Below the pieces are notes generated by a model that had not been told where the DNA came from, ran no database searches, and worked only from the letters and a program-made list of their open reading frames with translations. From JAIQFF01 sp963725615 (GTDB lineage: Bacteria; Acidobacteriota; Terriglobia; Terriglobales; Acidobacteriaceae), in NCBI GenBank assembly GCA_963725615.1, contig CAVRZO010000001.1:472218-536217 (forward strand): DNA of 64,000 nt. The letters are read 5' to 3'. The translations under genes were made by a program, and so were the position numbers. The stretch's first letter is position 1. Every line of letters begins with the position of its first letter. Shown in pieces: positions 45,346 to 54,133 of the stretch.

Positions 45346-46395
45346 ATGTTCATAGACGAGGCAAGAATCCGGGTCAAAGCAGGTGACGGAGGCAACGGCT
45401 GCATGGCCTTCCGCAGGGAGAAGTTCGTCCCGCGCGGCGGCCCCGCAGGCGGGGATGGCGGCAAAGGTGGCGACGTCATCATGGAATCCAGCGAACGCCA
45501 CAACACGCTGGTGCACTTCCGCTTCAATCCGGAGTACAAAGCGCAACGCGGACGCCACGGAGAAGGCTCCAACCGCACCGGCCGCGAGGGCGTGGATGTC
45601 CTGCTGAAGGTCCCAGTGGGCACGATCGTTTACGACGACGAAACCGGAGAAAAAGTGCACGACTTCTCTCACCCGGACGACCGCATCGTCATCGCCTGTG
45701 GCGGTCGCGGCGGTCGCGGTAATGCACGCTTCGCCACGTCAACTCATCAGGCTCCGCGCGAACACGAACCGGGACGTCCCGGCGAAGAGCGCGTCTTCCG
45801 GCTCGAACTGAAACTGCTCGCCGACGTCGGCCTGGTCGGCTATCCCAACGTAGGCAAGTCCACATTGATCTCTGTCATCTCGGCAGCCAGGCCAAAGATC
45901 GCGGACTATCCCTTCACCACGCTGCAGCCCAACCTGGGCGTGGCGGTGGTTGGTCAACCGCCCAATGAGAAGAGTTTTGTGGTAGCCGATATCCCCGGGT
46001 TGATCGAAGGCGCGCACACCGGCGCGGGATTAGGCACCCAGTTCCTCCGCCACATCGAACGCAACCGCCTGCTGGTACACATGGTGGATGTTTCTGACGG
46101 CAGCGGCCGCCCCGACCCGGTGAAAGATGTCGAAGTCATCGCTGAAGAGCTAGCCAGCTTCGGAGCTCATCTGGAAGACAAACCAGTGATCATGGTGGCT
46201 TCCAAGATCGACGTTGCGAACAAAGAGAAGCTGGCCAAGCTCAAGCGCTATTGCAAGAAGAAGAACCTGGAATTGTTCCCCGTCTCAGCCGTGACCGGCA
46301 AAGGGATCGATGACCTGAAGTACGCCATCGCCGAAAAAGTGGAAGAACTCCGAATGCAACCCGCCGCCGCAGACCCACTGACAACCGAGATCTAA
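45346..46395 (+). CDS. obg: GTPase Obg/CgtA
   Basis: 349 aa. Obg fold FIDEARIRVKAGDGGNGCMAFRREKF with its glycine-rich repeats (residues 1-158), G domain with GYPNVGKST, DIPGLIEGAHTG and the MVASKID specificity motif, and no C-terminal OCT domain. Assists large-subunit assembly and couples to stress signalling. Conserved order rplU-rpmA-obg. The start codon abuts a repeat hairpin and has no clear SD. Confidence 0.96.
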   Translation: MFIDEARIRVKAGDGGNGCMAFRREKFVPRGGPAGGDGGKGGDVIMESSERHNTLVHFRFNPEYKAQRGRHGEGSNRTGREGVDVLLKVPVGTIVYDDETGEKVHDFSHPDDRIVIACGGRGGRGNARFATSTHQAPREHEPGRPGEERVFRLELKLLADVGLVGYPNVGKSTLISVISAARPKIADYPFTTLQPNLGVAVVGQPPNEKSFVVADIPGLIEGAHTGAGLGTQFLRHIERNRLLVHMVDVSDGSGRPDPVKDVEVIAEELASFGAHLEDKPVIMVASKIDVANKEKLAKLKRYCKKKNLELFPVSAVTGKGIDDLKYAIAEKVEELRMQPAAADPLTTEI

Positions 46396-46412
46396 AAACT
46401 AAGATCTGGTTT

Positions 46413-47237
46413 TTATATAGATCCCTTGTGCAGATCCACAACCGCCTGGTGCACCCGATCCGAAAGCGCGTCCATATTTCGCAGGGTGTATCCGGAAGTC
46501 GAAATAGGCTGACCAACCCGCATCTCCAGCGGCCGGCACTTAATGTGGTAAGTATTCATGGGCAGCAGTTCGAAGGTCCCAACCAGCGCCACCGGCACAA
46601 TATCCACCTGCGCCTTGATCGCCAGAAATAGTGCTCCAGGCAAAAACGGTTTGATCTCTCCATCAGGTGTGCGGCCCCCTTCGGGGAAGATCGCCAGCGG
46701 CATGCCGCTCTTCAGACTCTTCAGGGCTGCACGGATGCTGCCAATCGACCTCGACGGGTTCTGCTGGTCCACACAAATTTGCCCTGACCTTCTCAAGTGC
46801 CACCCCACAATCGGATAGGCCAGCAATTCTTTCTTGAACGCGATGCGGAACTCGAAAGGCAGGTACACGTACAGCACAGGAATGTCGAGGGCCGAGGCAT
46901 GATTAACGGCATAGACGTAGGGCTTCGAAGTGTCGATGGCTTCCAGCCCAGTTACCTTCGTGGGCGAGGAAATCGTCGCCATGATCACTTTCGACCAGAG
47001 GCGCGCGAACCCATGCAGAATGCGACCCTTGTCTCCGAACAGGGACACCGGAATGGAGATAATTCCGAGCACAACCGTGTAAGCCCAGATCAGTGGATCG
47101 AGGATGAAATATGACCGCAGGCGGCTGGGCCAACCATAGCGTCGAGAGACGGCTGCCGTCGCGGGTTTGGCCGGGGTGGGCGCCTCTGGCACTTCCGTTA
47201 CGCCGTCCATCGCAATCGGTGTTTTCACGGATGGCAC
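46413..47237 (-). CDS. plsC: 1-acyl-sn-glycerol-3-phosphate acyltransferase
   Basis: 274 aa. Motif I NH113ASALD118, motif II region FKKELLAYPIVGW, motif III FPEGGRTPDGEIKPF, in the order of the LPLAT family. A membrane segment (YTVVLGIISIPVSLFG) lies at about 53-68. Converts lysophosphatidate to phosphatidate for phospholipid synthesis. The N-terminal 30 residues (Pro/Ala-rich) are not conserved. Convergent with obg. Confidence 0.92.
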   Translation of the reverse strand: MPSVKTPIAMDGVTEVPEAPTPAKPATAAVSRRYGWPSRLRSYFILDPLIWAYTVVLGIISIPVSLFGDKGRILHGFARLWSKVIMATISSPTKVTGLEAIDTSKPYVYAVNHASALDIPVLYVYLPFEFRIAFKKELLAYPIVGWHLRRSGQICVDQQNPSRSIGSIRAALKSLKSGMPLAIFPEGGRTPDGEIKPFLPGALFLAIKAQVDIVPVALVGTFELLPMNTYHIKCRPLEMRVGQPISTSGYTLRNMDALSDRVHQAVVDLHKGSI

Positions 47238-47243
47238 TACATT

Positions 47244-48598
47244 TTAGATGCGCGCGCCGAGCAGTCGCATCGCCTCTCCTACAATGTATATCGATCCGGT
47301 AATAACCACCACCGCATCAGCGCGAGCCGATGTGCACGCCAGTTCGATGGCAGCGGCCACATCCGCCGCTTCCTCAATCGGGGTGGACGTGCGCCACGAT
47401 GCTTCCCGAATCTCCTCAGGCGAAGCGGATCGAGGATTGTCGGCGCGGGTCGCGATCACCCGGTCGGCCAGCGGAAACAGAATTTCCGCCATCTCTCCGA
47501 TTGCTTTGTCCCGCATCGCACCGAAAATAAACGTAAACGAGCGATCGGGATAGCCGGCCGAAAGAGTGGAACGCAGCGCCCATGCTCCGGCCGGGTTATG
47601 GGCTACATCGAACACATATTCGGGCGCACTGCCGCTGGCGGGTATCACCTGGAACCGCCCCGGCCAATGTGTTTCCCGTATGCCCCGCTCAATCGAAGCA
47701 GCCGTCACCGGAAATCCCTGCCGGCCCAGCTCTTCGGCCGCCGCAATCGAAAGCGCAACATTTCTCAACTGGTGGCGCCCCAGCAGTGGAGTTTCCACCA
47801 TGATCTGCTCGCCCATCACCTGCAGCGGATATCGGGACACCGGCGTTCTTGTCAGCACTGGCTGTCCGGTATTCGCTGCTCGCCGGACTCACTGGCGGCA
47901 CATACGGCACCGCATTTACCGCCGCGCGCTCCCAGCTCCAGAATCGTGTTCCCGATCACATCATTGGCCTGCGATTGCTGCGGCAGCGTCACCACAATCC
48001 CCCCCGGGCGTATGATTCCCGCCTTTTCGCCCGCGATCTCAGTCACGGTATCGCCCAGAAATTTCTGATGGTCGAGCGAAATATCCGTGATGACACTGAC
48101 TCGCGGGTCCACCACGTTGGTCGCATCCAGCCGCCCGCCCATGCCGACCTCCAACACTGCGATGTCTACCTTCCGCCGCGCGAAATGTTCGAATGCAATC
48201 GCGGTGAGCATCTCGAAGAAGCTGGGATGCCAAGGCAGTTCATTTTCGCTGACCAATCGCTCGGCGGTACGGTCAACCAAATCGTGGATCAGGGCGAAAT
48301 CATGGTCGCCGATTTGCTCTTCGCCGATCCGTATACGCTCATTGATCCGCACCAAATGAGGAGAGCTATAGAGCCCGGTGCGTAACCCCGAAGCCCGCAA
48401 AATCGAAGCCAGGGTCGACGCGGTCGATCCCTTGCCGTTGGTCCCTGCAATCAGCACGCTGGGAAAACGCCGCTCCGGATTCTCCAGCGCCGCCAGCAAC
48501 ACCTGCATGTGCGCCAGATCGAATTTGTGCGAGGGCGTCTGAGCCAGTTCGTGGCCCAGCGCGTACATGCGGGCGATGGCAGTTTCGTAGGAAGACAT
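47244..48598 (-). pseudogene. folC: Folylpolyglutamate/dihydrofolate synthase with two frameshifts
   Basis: The N-terminal two thirds (LIAGTNGKGSTASTLASIL P-loop; VGMGGRLDATNVVDP; LDHQKFLGDT) are in one frame from ATG 48598; the C-terminal domain (LLGRHQLRNVALSIAAAEELG, FDVAHNPAGAWALR) is in another. Between 47872 and 47925 the family sequence NAVPYVPPVSPASSEY is in the third frame. One surplus base near 47921-47930 (GCGCGCGG run) and one near 47865-47868 (CCGG) would give a continuous protein of about 450 aa. Since folC is normally essential, sequence error or a second copy elsewhere must be considered. Confidence 0.85.
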
Positions 48599-48601
48599 CA
48601 G

Positions 48602-48795
48602 TCTTCAGTCTTCAGTCGTCGGTCGTCAGCCAAATCCTAGGTTATCAGCTTCACCTTTGCGTCTTCGAGTCCGTGTCATCGGAATGCAGGGTTGGCGGTC
48701 TGAAAAGGGGAGGCGAGGCTCGACGGAAGTAACCAGGGCTGGGCTGAAGACTGACGACTGTTTAGGCCGACGCCTGACGACCGACGACTGAGGAC
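48602..48795. repeat. CAGTCGTC-phrase hairpin spanning the accD 3' end
   Basis: The left arm (48602-48630, CAGTCTTCAGTCGTCGGTCG) faces a right arm (48743-48795, ending CTGACGACCGACGACTGAGG). The right arm extends into accD and encodes its last residues. Confidence 0.8.
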
Positions 48796-49634
48796 TGGCC
48801 CATGAACTCAAGCGCCCGTGAAATGTAAGCCTTAAGCTGGCGCCGGTGCACGACCGCATCCAGCATGCCGTGCTCAAGCAAGAATTCGCTCCGCTGGAAG
48901 CCCTGGGGAAGCTTCTGACGGATGGTCTGCTCAATCACGCGGGGACCGGCGAATCCGATCAGCGCCCCGGGCTCGGCGATATTCAGATCGCCCAGCATGG
49001 CAAAGGAAGCGGTCACGCCTCCGGTCGTAGGGTCGGTCAACACCGAAATAAATGGGATCCTGGATTCGTCCAGCCGTGCCAGCGCGGCCGAGATCTTCGC
49101 CAGCTGCATCAGGCTGACGACACCTTCCATCATGCGCGCTCCGCCCGAAGCGGACACGATGACGATGGGCACCCGGGTTTCGGTCGCCTGTTCAATGGCC
49201 CGGGTAATCGCCTCTCCCACAACTGCTCCCATGCTTCCGCCGATGAACGCGTACTCCATCGAACTCACAATCACGGTGCGGCCATTCAATTTCCCGCGGG
49301 CATTGATCACCGCGTCTTTCAATCCGGTGTCGGCCTGCGCCTGCTTCAGCCGCGCCGAGTATGCCTTCAGGTCCACGAAATGCAGGGGATCGGTAGAAGT
49401 CAGGTTGGAGTCGGAAACCTCGTATTCGTTGTCATCCAGAAGCTGGGCCAGGCGGGTGCGCGCATCAATGCGGAAATGCCGGTCGCACTTGGGACAAACG
49501 TTGAGATTCTCTTCCAGATCTTTCTTCCAGATAATCTGCCGGCAGGTGTCACACTTCACCCACAACCCCTCGGTGCGGACCTTGCGCTCGCCCGAAGTGT
49601 CCAGCTCACCGGCTTGTCGCTTGAACCATGCCAT
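48762..49634 (-). CDS. accD: Acetyl-CoA carboxylase carboxyltransferase subunit beta
   Basis: 290 aa. N-terminal zinc ribbon with C28-x2-C31 and C47-x2-C50; the carboxyltransferase crotonase-like domain has SMEYAFIGGSMGAVVGEAITRAIE, SASGGARMMEGVVSLMQL and GYPNLAEPGALIGFAGPR-type sequence (LNIAEPGALIGFAGPRVIEQTIR). Works with AccA to transfer CO2 from biotin to acetyl-CoA in fatty-acid synthesis. The last 12 residues (GQSSVVGRQASA) are encoded by the interspersed CAGTCGTC repeat, so the original C-terminus was replaced or extended. Confidence 0.95.
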   Translation of the reverse strand: MAWFKRQAGELDTSGERKVRTEGLWVKCDTCRQIIWKKDLEENLNVCPKCDRHFRIDARTRLAQLLDDNEYEVSDSNLTSTDPLHFVDLKAYSARLKQAQADTGLKDAVINARGKLNGRTVIVSSMEYAFIGGSMGAVVGEAITRAIEQATETRVPIVIVSASGGARMMEGVVSLMQLAKISAALARLDESRIPFISVLTDPTTGGVTASFAMLGDLNIAEPGALIGFAGPRVIEQTIRQKLPQGFQRSEFLLEHGMLDAVVHRRQLKAYISRALEFMGQSSVVGRQASA

Positions 49635-49643
49635 AAGTCAGTT

Positions 49644-49737
49644 GTCAGTCATCAGTCGTCGGTCGTCAGTCATTGTTAAACAGCCTTTTGCTGGCATGGC
49701 CGTCAGGGGATAGCTGAAGACCGACGACTGACGACGA
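49644..49737. repeat. CAGTCGTC-phrase hairpin between accD and cobO
   Basis: CAGTCATCAGTCGTCGGTCG (left) and GAAGACCGACGACTGACGACG (right) are imperfect inverses around about 45 bp. Same family as 48602-48795 and the dnaE2 insertion 2. Confidence 0.8.
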
Positions 49738-49739
49738 TT

Positions 49740-50276
49740 TCAGTACTCGATCCCTCTCTGCGCCATCACGCCCTTCTCATAGGCATGCTTGATCTGTCGC
49801 ATTTCGGTCACTGTGTCCGCGACCTCGACGATTGTCGGATGCGCGTTTCGCCCGGTCAAGATAATGTGCACCATTTCAGGTTTGCTCTTTAGAGTCTCTA
49901 CGACCCTGGCCGGATCGAGCATCCCGTAACTGATAGCGTAATTAATCTCATCCAGGATGACCAAGTCCCAGGTCCCAGAGTTGATCGCCGCCACGGCTTC
50001 CGCCCAGGCCTCTTCCACCATGCGGACATCTTCCGGATCGGGCTTCTCGGTCCCAACCTTCACGAAACCGCGGCCCATCTGCTTCATGACGAACTTGTCG
50101 CCAAAGGCCTGCACGGCATCCAGTTCGCCGTAGTGCCATGAACCCTTCAAAAACTGCAGCATCAGGACGCGCATGCCCTGCCCCACCGCCCGCAGGGCTG
50201 TGCCCATGGCAGCGGTCGTCTTGCCCTTGCCCGGGCCGGTATTCACGATGATGAGACCACGGCGGATGTCCGGCAT
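49740..50276 (-). CDS. cobO: Cob(I)alamin adenosyltransferase (CobO/BtuR type)
   Basis: 178 aa. P-loop NTGPGKGKTTAAMG (residues 12-25), the LMLQFLKGSWHYGEL block, and the conserved WDLVILDEINYAISYGM followed by HIILTGRNAHPTIVEVAD. Attaches the adenosyl group to corrinoids for coenzyme B12 synthesis or salvage. Isolated from other cob genes here. Confidence 0.95.
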   Translation of the reverse strand: MPDIRRGLIIVNTGPGKGKTTAAMGTALRAVGQGMRVLMLQFLKGSWHYGELDAVQAFGDKFVMKQMGRGFVKVGTEKPDPEDVRMVEEAWAEAVAAINSGTWDLVILDEINYAISYGMLDPARVVETLKSKPEMVHIILTGRNAHPTIVEVADTVTEMRQIKHAYEKGVMAQRGIEY

Positions 50277-50464
50277 ACGGGCGAATCTTTTATTGTATAT
50301 GTTCTGGCGAATGTGGGCGCGAGCGCCCCGCTCGTGCGGCGCTATCCCACTGATGCTAAACAGGAAAGTACCGCGAGGGGAAAGTAGGGGAAAACAAGAA
50401 GCACGGGCGTGACCCGTGCTCCATTGGTCTTTAGATATTGGCTTGTACTGGAGAGGAAACGCAG

Positions 50465-50626
50465 CTACGGCATTTCGATCACGGACCGCAAATCCACCTT
50501 GGGATCAGGCACCGGCGACTTCTCGTCACCGATCAGCTGAATGGTAACCCGCAAAGCATTGATTTCTTTTTTGACCTGAGCGACTTCCTGTTCCTTGCTC
50601 TTCAACACTTCAAATGGATTCTTCAT
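50465..50626 (-). CDS. Small conserved-looking hypothetical protein (53 aa)
   Basis: ATG 50626 to TAG 50465. Begins MKNPFEVLKSKEQEVAQV and continues as a heptad-patterned helix (KKEINALRVTIQLIGDE), then a Pro-rich tail ending SVIEMP. I recall similar small proteins starting NPFEVLR in acidobacteria, often of unknown function; I cannot verify this. AGGAC lies upstream at a longer than ideal distance. Confidence 0.6.
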   Translation of the reverse strand: MKNPFEVLKSKEQEVAQVKKEINALRVTIQLIGDEKSPVPDPKVDLRSVIEMP

Positions 50627-50749
50627 AGGCCGTAAGTCCTTTAAAGGGGAGGGCTGAATACCAGCGATCTTCCGCTGACATCTCGACTCTAAGCTTCCCG
50701 GAGACGAGATGGAACATCACGAAGGTACACGCCTGAATTCCTGAATTTC

Positions 50750-51193
50750 TTAGTGCCCCAGATGATAGGGGTGACCCTTTAGAATGGTGAACGCCCGGTA
50801 AAGTTGCTCCAGCAGGACGACTCGCGCCAGTTCATGCGCCAAGGTCATCTTGCCCAGGGAGAGCACCAAAGTGGCTGCCTGCCGCGCCTGGTCGGTGAAG
50901 CCGTCCGCCGCGCCCACGGCGAACAGCAGTGGAAGCGGGTTCCGGTCCTGATAGTCTCCCAGAAACTTAGCCAACTCTTCCGAGGAAAATTGCTTGCCCC
51001 GCCCGTCAAGCAAGACCAAGGTGTGTCGGCTGGGACGGGCCTCCCGCGCACACAGTTTCAAAATCGCCGCTTCGTCCTGGAGCGCGACCCCTTCAACTTC
51101 GACATAACGTGCCAGGCGCTTTAAGTACTCATCCGTCAGAGACTGGATGGCCGCATCTTTCGTCTTGCCGATCCAAGCAACTTTGATTTTCAC
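50750..51193 (-). CDS. rlmH: 23S rRNA (pseudouridine-1915-N3) methyltransferase
   Basis: 147 aa SPOUT enzyme. MKIKVAWIGKTKDAAIQSLTDEYLKRL, the SAM-binding knot LLFAVGAADGFTDQARQAA and the C-terminal HELARVVLLEQLYRAFTILKGHPYHLGH are diagnostic. Modifies the helix 69 pseudouridine of the assembled 70S ribosome. Usual neighbour of rsfS, as here. Confidence 0.96.
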   Translation of the reverse strand: MKIKVAWIGKTKDAAIQSLTDEYLKRLARYVEVEGVALQDEAAILKLCAREARPSRHTLVLLDGRGKQFSSEELAKFLGDYQDRNPLPLLFAVGAADGFTDQARQAATLVLSLGKMTLAHELARVVLLEQLYRAFTILKGHPYHLGH

Positions 51194-51289
51194 CGGAAGG
51201 ATTTAACCACAGAGGACGCGCTGGATTTTCTTTGCGACCTTCGCGGTTCCTGTGCGCCCTTTGCGGTTAAGAATTTCGCTCTGAAGCCG

Positions 51290-51712
51290 CTAAGCCCGCT
51301 TCTTCCTCAAGCCCCGCACCGGGGCCCGCCGTTGCTTGACTGGGGTTGCCACAAGCTCCGCCGGCTCCATGCGCCGGGCGGATTTCCATAAGCGCTCAAG
51401 GTCATAAAACTTGCGTGCCTTCTCGGAGAAAATGTGGACCACAAAATCCACATAATCGAGCAGCACCCACTCGGCTTGCCGGTAGCCCTCGATGTGAGTC
51501 GGCCGCAGTCCAGCGTGTTTCAAGCGCAGTTCGACTTCGTCTGCAATGGCCTGGACTTGCCGCGGATTGGTCCCGCTGCACACCACGAAATAGTCGGTAA
51601 ACGCCCCCGACCCCTTTTCCAGTTCCAGTACGGTGATTTGTTCTGCCTTCTTCTCCAGACAGGCGCGGATGGCTTCAGAGACCTGCAATTTCGAATCGTT
51701 CTTTATCATCAT
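51290..51712 (-). CDS. rsfS: Ribosomal silencing factor RsfS
   Basis: 140 aa. Core motifs ITVLELEKGSGAFTDYFVVCSGTNPRQVQAIADEVE and GYRQAEWVLLDYVDFVVHIFSEKARKFYDLERLW. Binds L14 and blocks subunit joining under starvation. The upstream in-frame extension is not conserved and crosses repeat sequence; either of two adjacent ATG codons (51712, 51709) may be used. A basic C-terminal tail of about 25 residues is added. Confidence 0.94.
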   Translation of the reverse strand: MMIKNDSKLQVSEAIRACLEKKAEQITVLELEKGSGAFTDYFVVCSGTNPRQVQAIADEVELRLKHAGLRPTHIEGYRQAEWVLLDYVDFVVHIFSEKARKFYDLERLWKSARRMEPAELVATPVKQRRAPVRGLRKKRA

Positions 51713-51857
51713 GCGGGATGGGTGGCTAGCCGTTGGTCCTCGGTCGTTGGTCGCATCTGTTCTTATTTGTAGCCGACGCCGATGTCGGAAAGGTGTTGAA
51801 GGGTGCGGTGTCCAAGCTACGCTTGGGCGGGTGTTTTCACATAGCCGGTAGTTATTT

Positions 51858-52082
51858 CTAATGCCGGAAGCGCCCAACCACGTAGAGCACCAGCGAAAGC
51901 ACCACGCTGATCAGCATCGAAGTCGCCAGCGGAAAATAAAACGTAGTGTTCTTGCCGCGATAAACAAGGTCTCCGGGAAGCCGTCCCAGCGGAATGTTCG
52001 CCCTTCCAAGTAGCATCAGAGCGATTCCCGCCATGATCGCAACCGCCCCGGCCACTACCAGCACCTTCCCTAGATCGCTCAT
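51858..52082 (-). CDS. DUF2905-family small membrane protein
   Basis: 74 aa with two helices (VLVVAGAVAIMAGIALMLLG and FPLATSMLISVVLSLVLYVVGR) and the conserved NIPLGRLPGDLVYRGKNTTFYFPL between them. Length and pattern match DUF2905. Function unknown. Confidence 0.9.
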   Translation of the reverse strand: MSDLGKVLVVAGAVAIMAGIALMLLGRANIPLGRLPGDLVYRGKNTTFYFPLATSMLISVVLSLVLYVVGRFRH

Positions 52083-52197
52083 CCTGATCCAGTCTAAACC
52101 CTGGCCTGCCGCCGCTCCTCCTCCGTGTCCTACGCGGTTCAATTCAACACCAGGGACGGGAAAACGATCCCTCCGCCAAATGCTAGAATCTCGCCCG

Positions 52198-52914
52198 ATG
52201 AAACAACGCAGGTTTTTCCTTCCGCTGTTGGTCTTCGCAGTCCTCGCCGCCGGGCAAGTTTTACCGCCCCCCACCATCGAGATCACCTCTGAGCCCAACC
52301 ATCACCTGATCTTGGAAAACCAGTTGGTCCGGGTGTTCAAGGTGGTGCTCGCGCCCCATGCGGCCATGATCGTGCATAACCACCGGCACAACTACTTCTT
52401 CACCGTCCTGGGAGAATCGCACATAGAAAACGACGTCGTCGGAAAACCCCCAGCCCTGCACACCTTTCGCGATGGCGAAACCTTTTTCGTGTCCGGCGGC
52501 TTCGCCCACTCCGCAAAGAATCTCTCCGACCAGACCTTCCAGGTCGTAGCCGTCGAACTCATGCAAAACGATAAGGCGCAAATCGAGCACAAGTGGGGGG
52601 TGAATGGAGATGACGACCGCGGCCTGCACATCCTGCACGGCGGCACCCAGGACATCCTCTCCGTAAACGACGGCGTCCGCGCCTCAGACCTGCAGCTGCA
52701 ACCCGGCGGCGTCTTGCCCAAACACCATCACACGGGCCCGCATCTGGTCATAGCCGTGACGGATCTCGATCTGCGCAGCGACATCGAAGGCAAAGCCCCG
52801 GCGCAAATTCAACTCAAGGCCGGAGAGGTAGCCTGGGCCAAAGGCGGCGCCACCCACACCCTGACCAACATAGGCAAACAAAACGCCAGGCTGATCACGC
52901 TGGAATTTCCGTAA
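52198..52914 (+). CDS. Secreted bicupin protein
   Basis: 238 aa with a signal peptide (RRFFLPLLVFAVLAAG). Cupin 1: LAPHAAMIVHNHRHNYFF ... FVSGGFAHSAKN; cupin 2: LQPGGVLPKHHHTGPHLVIAV ... WAKGGATHTLTNIG. Both retain His-rich metal-binding motifs, though the exact HxH/E/H set is only partly met. Could be an exported metalloenzyme or sensor. ATG 52198 chosen because it begins the signal peptide. Confidence 0.8.
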   Translation: MKQRRFFLPLLVFAVLAAGQVLPPPTIEITSEPNHHLILENQLVRVFKVVLAPHAAMIVHNHRHNYFFTVLGESHIENDVVGKPPALHTFRDGETFFVSGGFAHSAKNLSDQTFQVVAVELMQNDKAQIEHKWGVNGDDDRGLHILHGGTQDILSVNDGVRASDLQLQPGGVLPKHHHTGPHLVIAVTDLDLRSDIEGKAPAQIQLKAGEVAWAKGGATHTLTNIGKQNARLITLEFP

Positions 52915-53015
52915 GCTAGGAGATCGGCAAGCCAGCGCGCAGCGGCAAGCCCCGTGTGGGGACGGGTCTCCGACCCGTCCAGGCCGAGCAAAGTTCGCCA
53001 GGCCGTTGGGGTTCT

Positions 53016-53066
53016 GTGTGGCCGCGGGCGACTCGCCCGCGAAGGTTTTGACTCCAGCCTTCGCGG
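53016..53066. repeat. GC-rich palindromic repeat (GTGTGGCCGCGGGCG), third copy
   Basis: GTGTGGCCGCGGGCGACTCG with a TTTTGACT centre and a CTTCGCGG right arm that is shortened compared with 8704 and 12861. Confidence 0.55.
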
Positions 53067-53106
53067 AAGCTTCTCATCGGCCCCGCACGATACAATCAGC
53101 CGCCAT

Positions 53107-53586
53107 ATGTCCGCATGGACAACCCGCCTGGGCCTGACCCGCCAGGCTCTCCTGCACTCGGCCCGGACCGCCGTCGCCGCCGTCGTGTCGCTCATGCTGG
53201 CGCACGCCCTCAAGCTTGCGGAATTCTACTGGGCGCCAATCTCAACCATAGTGATCCTGCTCTCCCCGTCCGATCCGTTCACCCTCGCTTGGCAACGCTT
53301 CGCCGGCACAGCCCTGGGCGCGGCGGTCGGTGCTCTGATCGCCACTTTCTTCCCGATGAATTGGATGGTCTACGGCGCCGGAATCCTGCTTTGCGGAATT
53401 CTCTCTGCGCTGCTGCGCCTGGGCGGCGCCTATCGTTTTACCGCCATCACGCTGAGCGTCGTTTTGCTGATCGCACACGCGCGTCCCCCCTGGGTCGTCG
53501 CCTTTCACCGCTTCGTGGAAGTGTCGCTAGGAATCGCGGTAGCGCTAGTGGTCACAAAAGTGTGGCGCCTGCCAGCGCCCAAGTAG
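53107..53586 (+). CDS. FUSC-family membrane protein
   Basis: 159 aa with four to five hydrophobic segments. The conserved FUSC pattern ALRTAVAAVVSLMLAHAL-like (ARTAVAAVVSLMLAHAL), FYWAPISTIVIL, QRFAGTALGAAVGALIATFF and RFVEVSLGIAVALVV are present. It is the short, single-unit form related to aromatic acid exporters. ATG 53107 starts the first helix region. Substrate unknown. Confidence 0.88.
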   Translation: MSAWTTRLGLTRQALLHSARTAVAAVVSLMLAHALKLAEFYWAPISTIVILLSPSDPFTLAWQRFAGTALGAAVGALIATFFPMNWMVYGAGILLCGILSALLRLGGAYRFTAITLSVVLLIAHARPPWVVAFHRFVEVSLGIAVALVVTKVWRLPAPK

Positions 53587-53793
53587 TGTCATCCCGAGCG
53601 GAGCAGGAGATTCGCAAAGCGAATCTCCTGTGCAGTCGAGGGACCTTGCGTTTGGTCGGTACGCACACAAAAGTGTGATATTCATCACAGACCCATCTTG
53701 CAGGATAGTGCACGATTGGAGCGCAAAAACACAAGGTCCCTCGACTCCGCACTGCTTCCGCTCCGCGGAAGCAGTACTCCGCTCGGGATGACA
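53587..53793. mobile_element. 207-bp non-coding element with 17-bp perfect terminal inverted repeats
   Basis: TGTCATCCCGAGCGGAG (53587-53603) and CTCCGCTCGGGATGACA (53777-53793). Nested inverses: GTCGAGGGACCTTG (53635) with CAAGGTCCCTCGAC (53731), and AGGAGATTCG / CGAATCTCCT at 53604-53630. A further half copy starts at 54149 (GTCATCCCGAGCGAAGTCG). No coding capacity; its left end starts right at the FUSC stop codon. Confidence 0.8.
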
Positions 53794-53806
53794 GTTTAGT
53801 GGAAGC

Positions 53807-54133
53807 ATGCCGCGCGAACGTCGCTACTACGTCTACATCATGCAAAGCAGCTCCCGCCGCGCCCTCTACATCGGCATGACCAACAATCTCCACCGCCGCG
53901 TCTTCCAGCACAAGACGCAAGAGTTCGAAGGATTCAGCGACGACTACGACTCCGTCCGTCTGGTCTACTGGGAAAGTTCAGATGACGTGCACAAAACCAT
54001 CGCACGCGAGAAGCAGCTAAAAAATTGGCGCCGCGAAAAGAAGCTATGGCTGATCGCCAGAACGAATCCAGAGTTCAGAGATCTGGCCGCCGACTGGTAC
54101 AAAAATGAAAGCGTCAACGCACGCTGGGCGTAG
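53807..54133 (+). CDS. GIY-YIG nuclease-domain protein
   Basis: 108 aa. YYVYIMQSSSRRALYIGMTNNLHRRVFQH holds the GIY-YIG pair and the catalytic Arg, and REKQLKNWRREKKLWLI is the conserved second half of the UPF0213/YhbQ-like group with the catalytic Glu in the ARE segment. Small stand-alone members are of uncertain function. Starts 13 bp after the palindromic element. Confidence 0.92.
   Translation: MPRERRYYVYIMQSSSRRALYIGMTNNLHRRVFQHKTQEFEGFSDDYDSVRLVYWESSDDVHKTIAREKQLKNWRREKKLWLIARTNPEFRDLAADWYKNESVNARWA

Noticed and set aside
47860..47930. Programmed frameshifting in folC
   Set aside because: Two shifts would be needed, with no slippery heptamer or stimulatory structure; error or decay is simpler.
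49644..49737. CRISPR-like array from repeated CAGTCGTC words
   Set aside because: Word spacing is too short, there are no unique spacers of constant length, and no cas genes occur.
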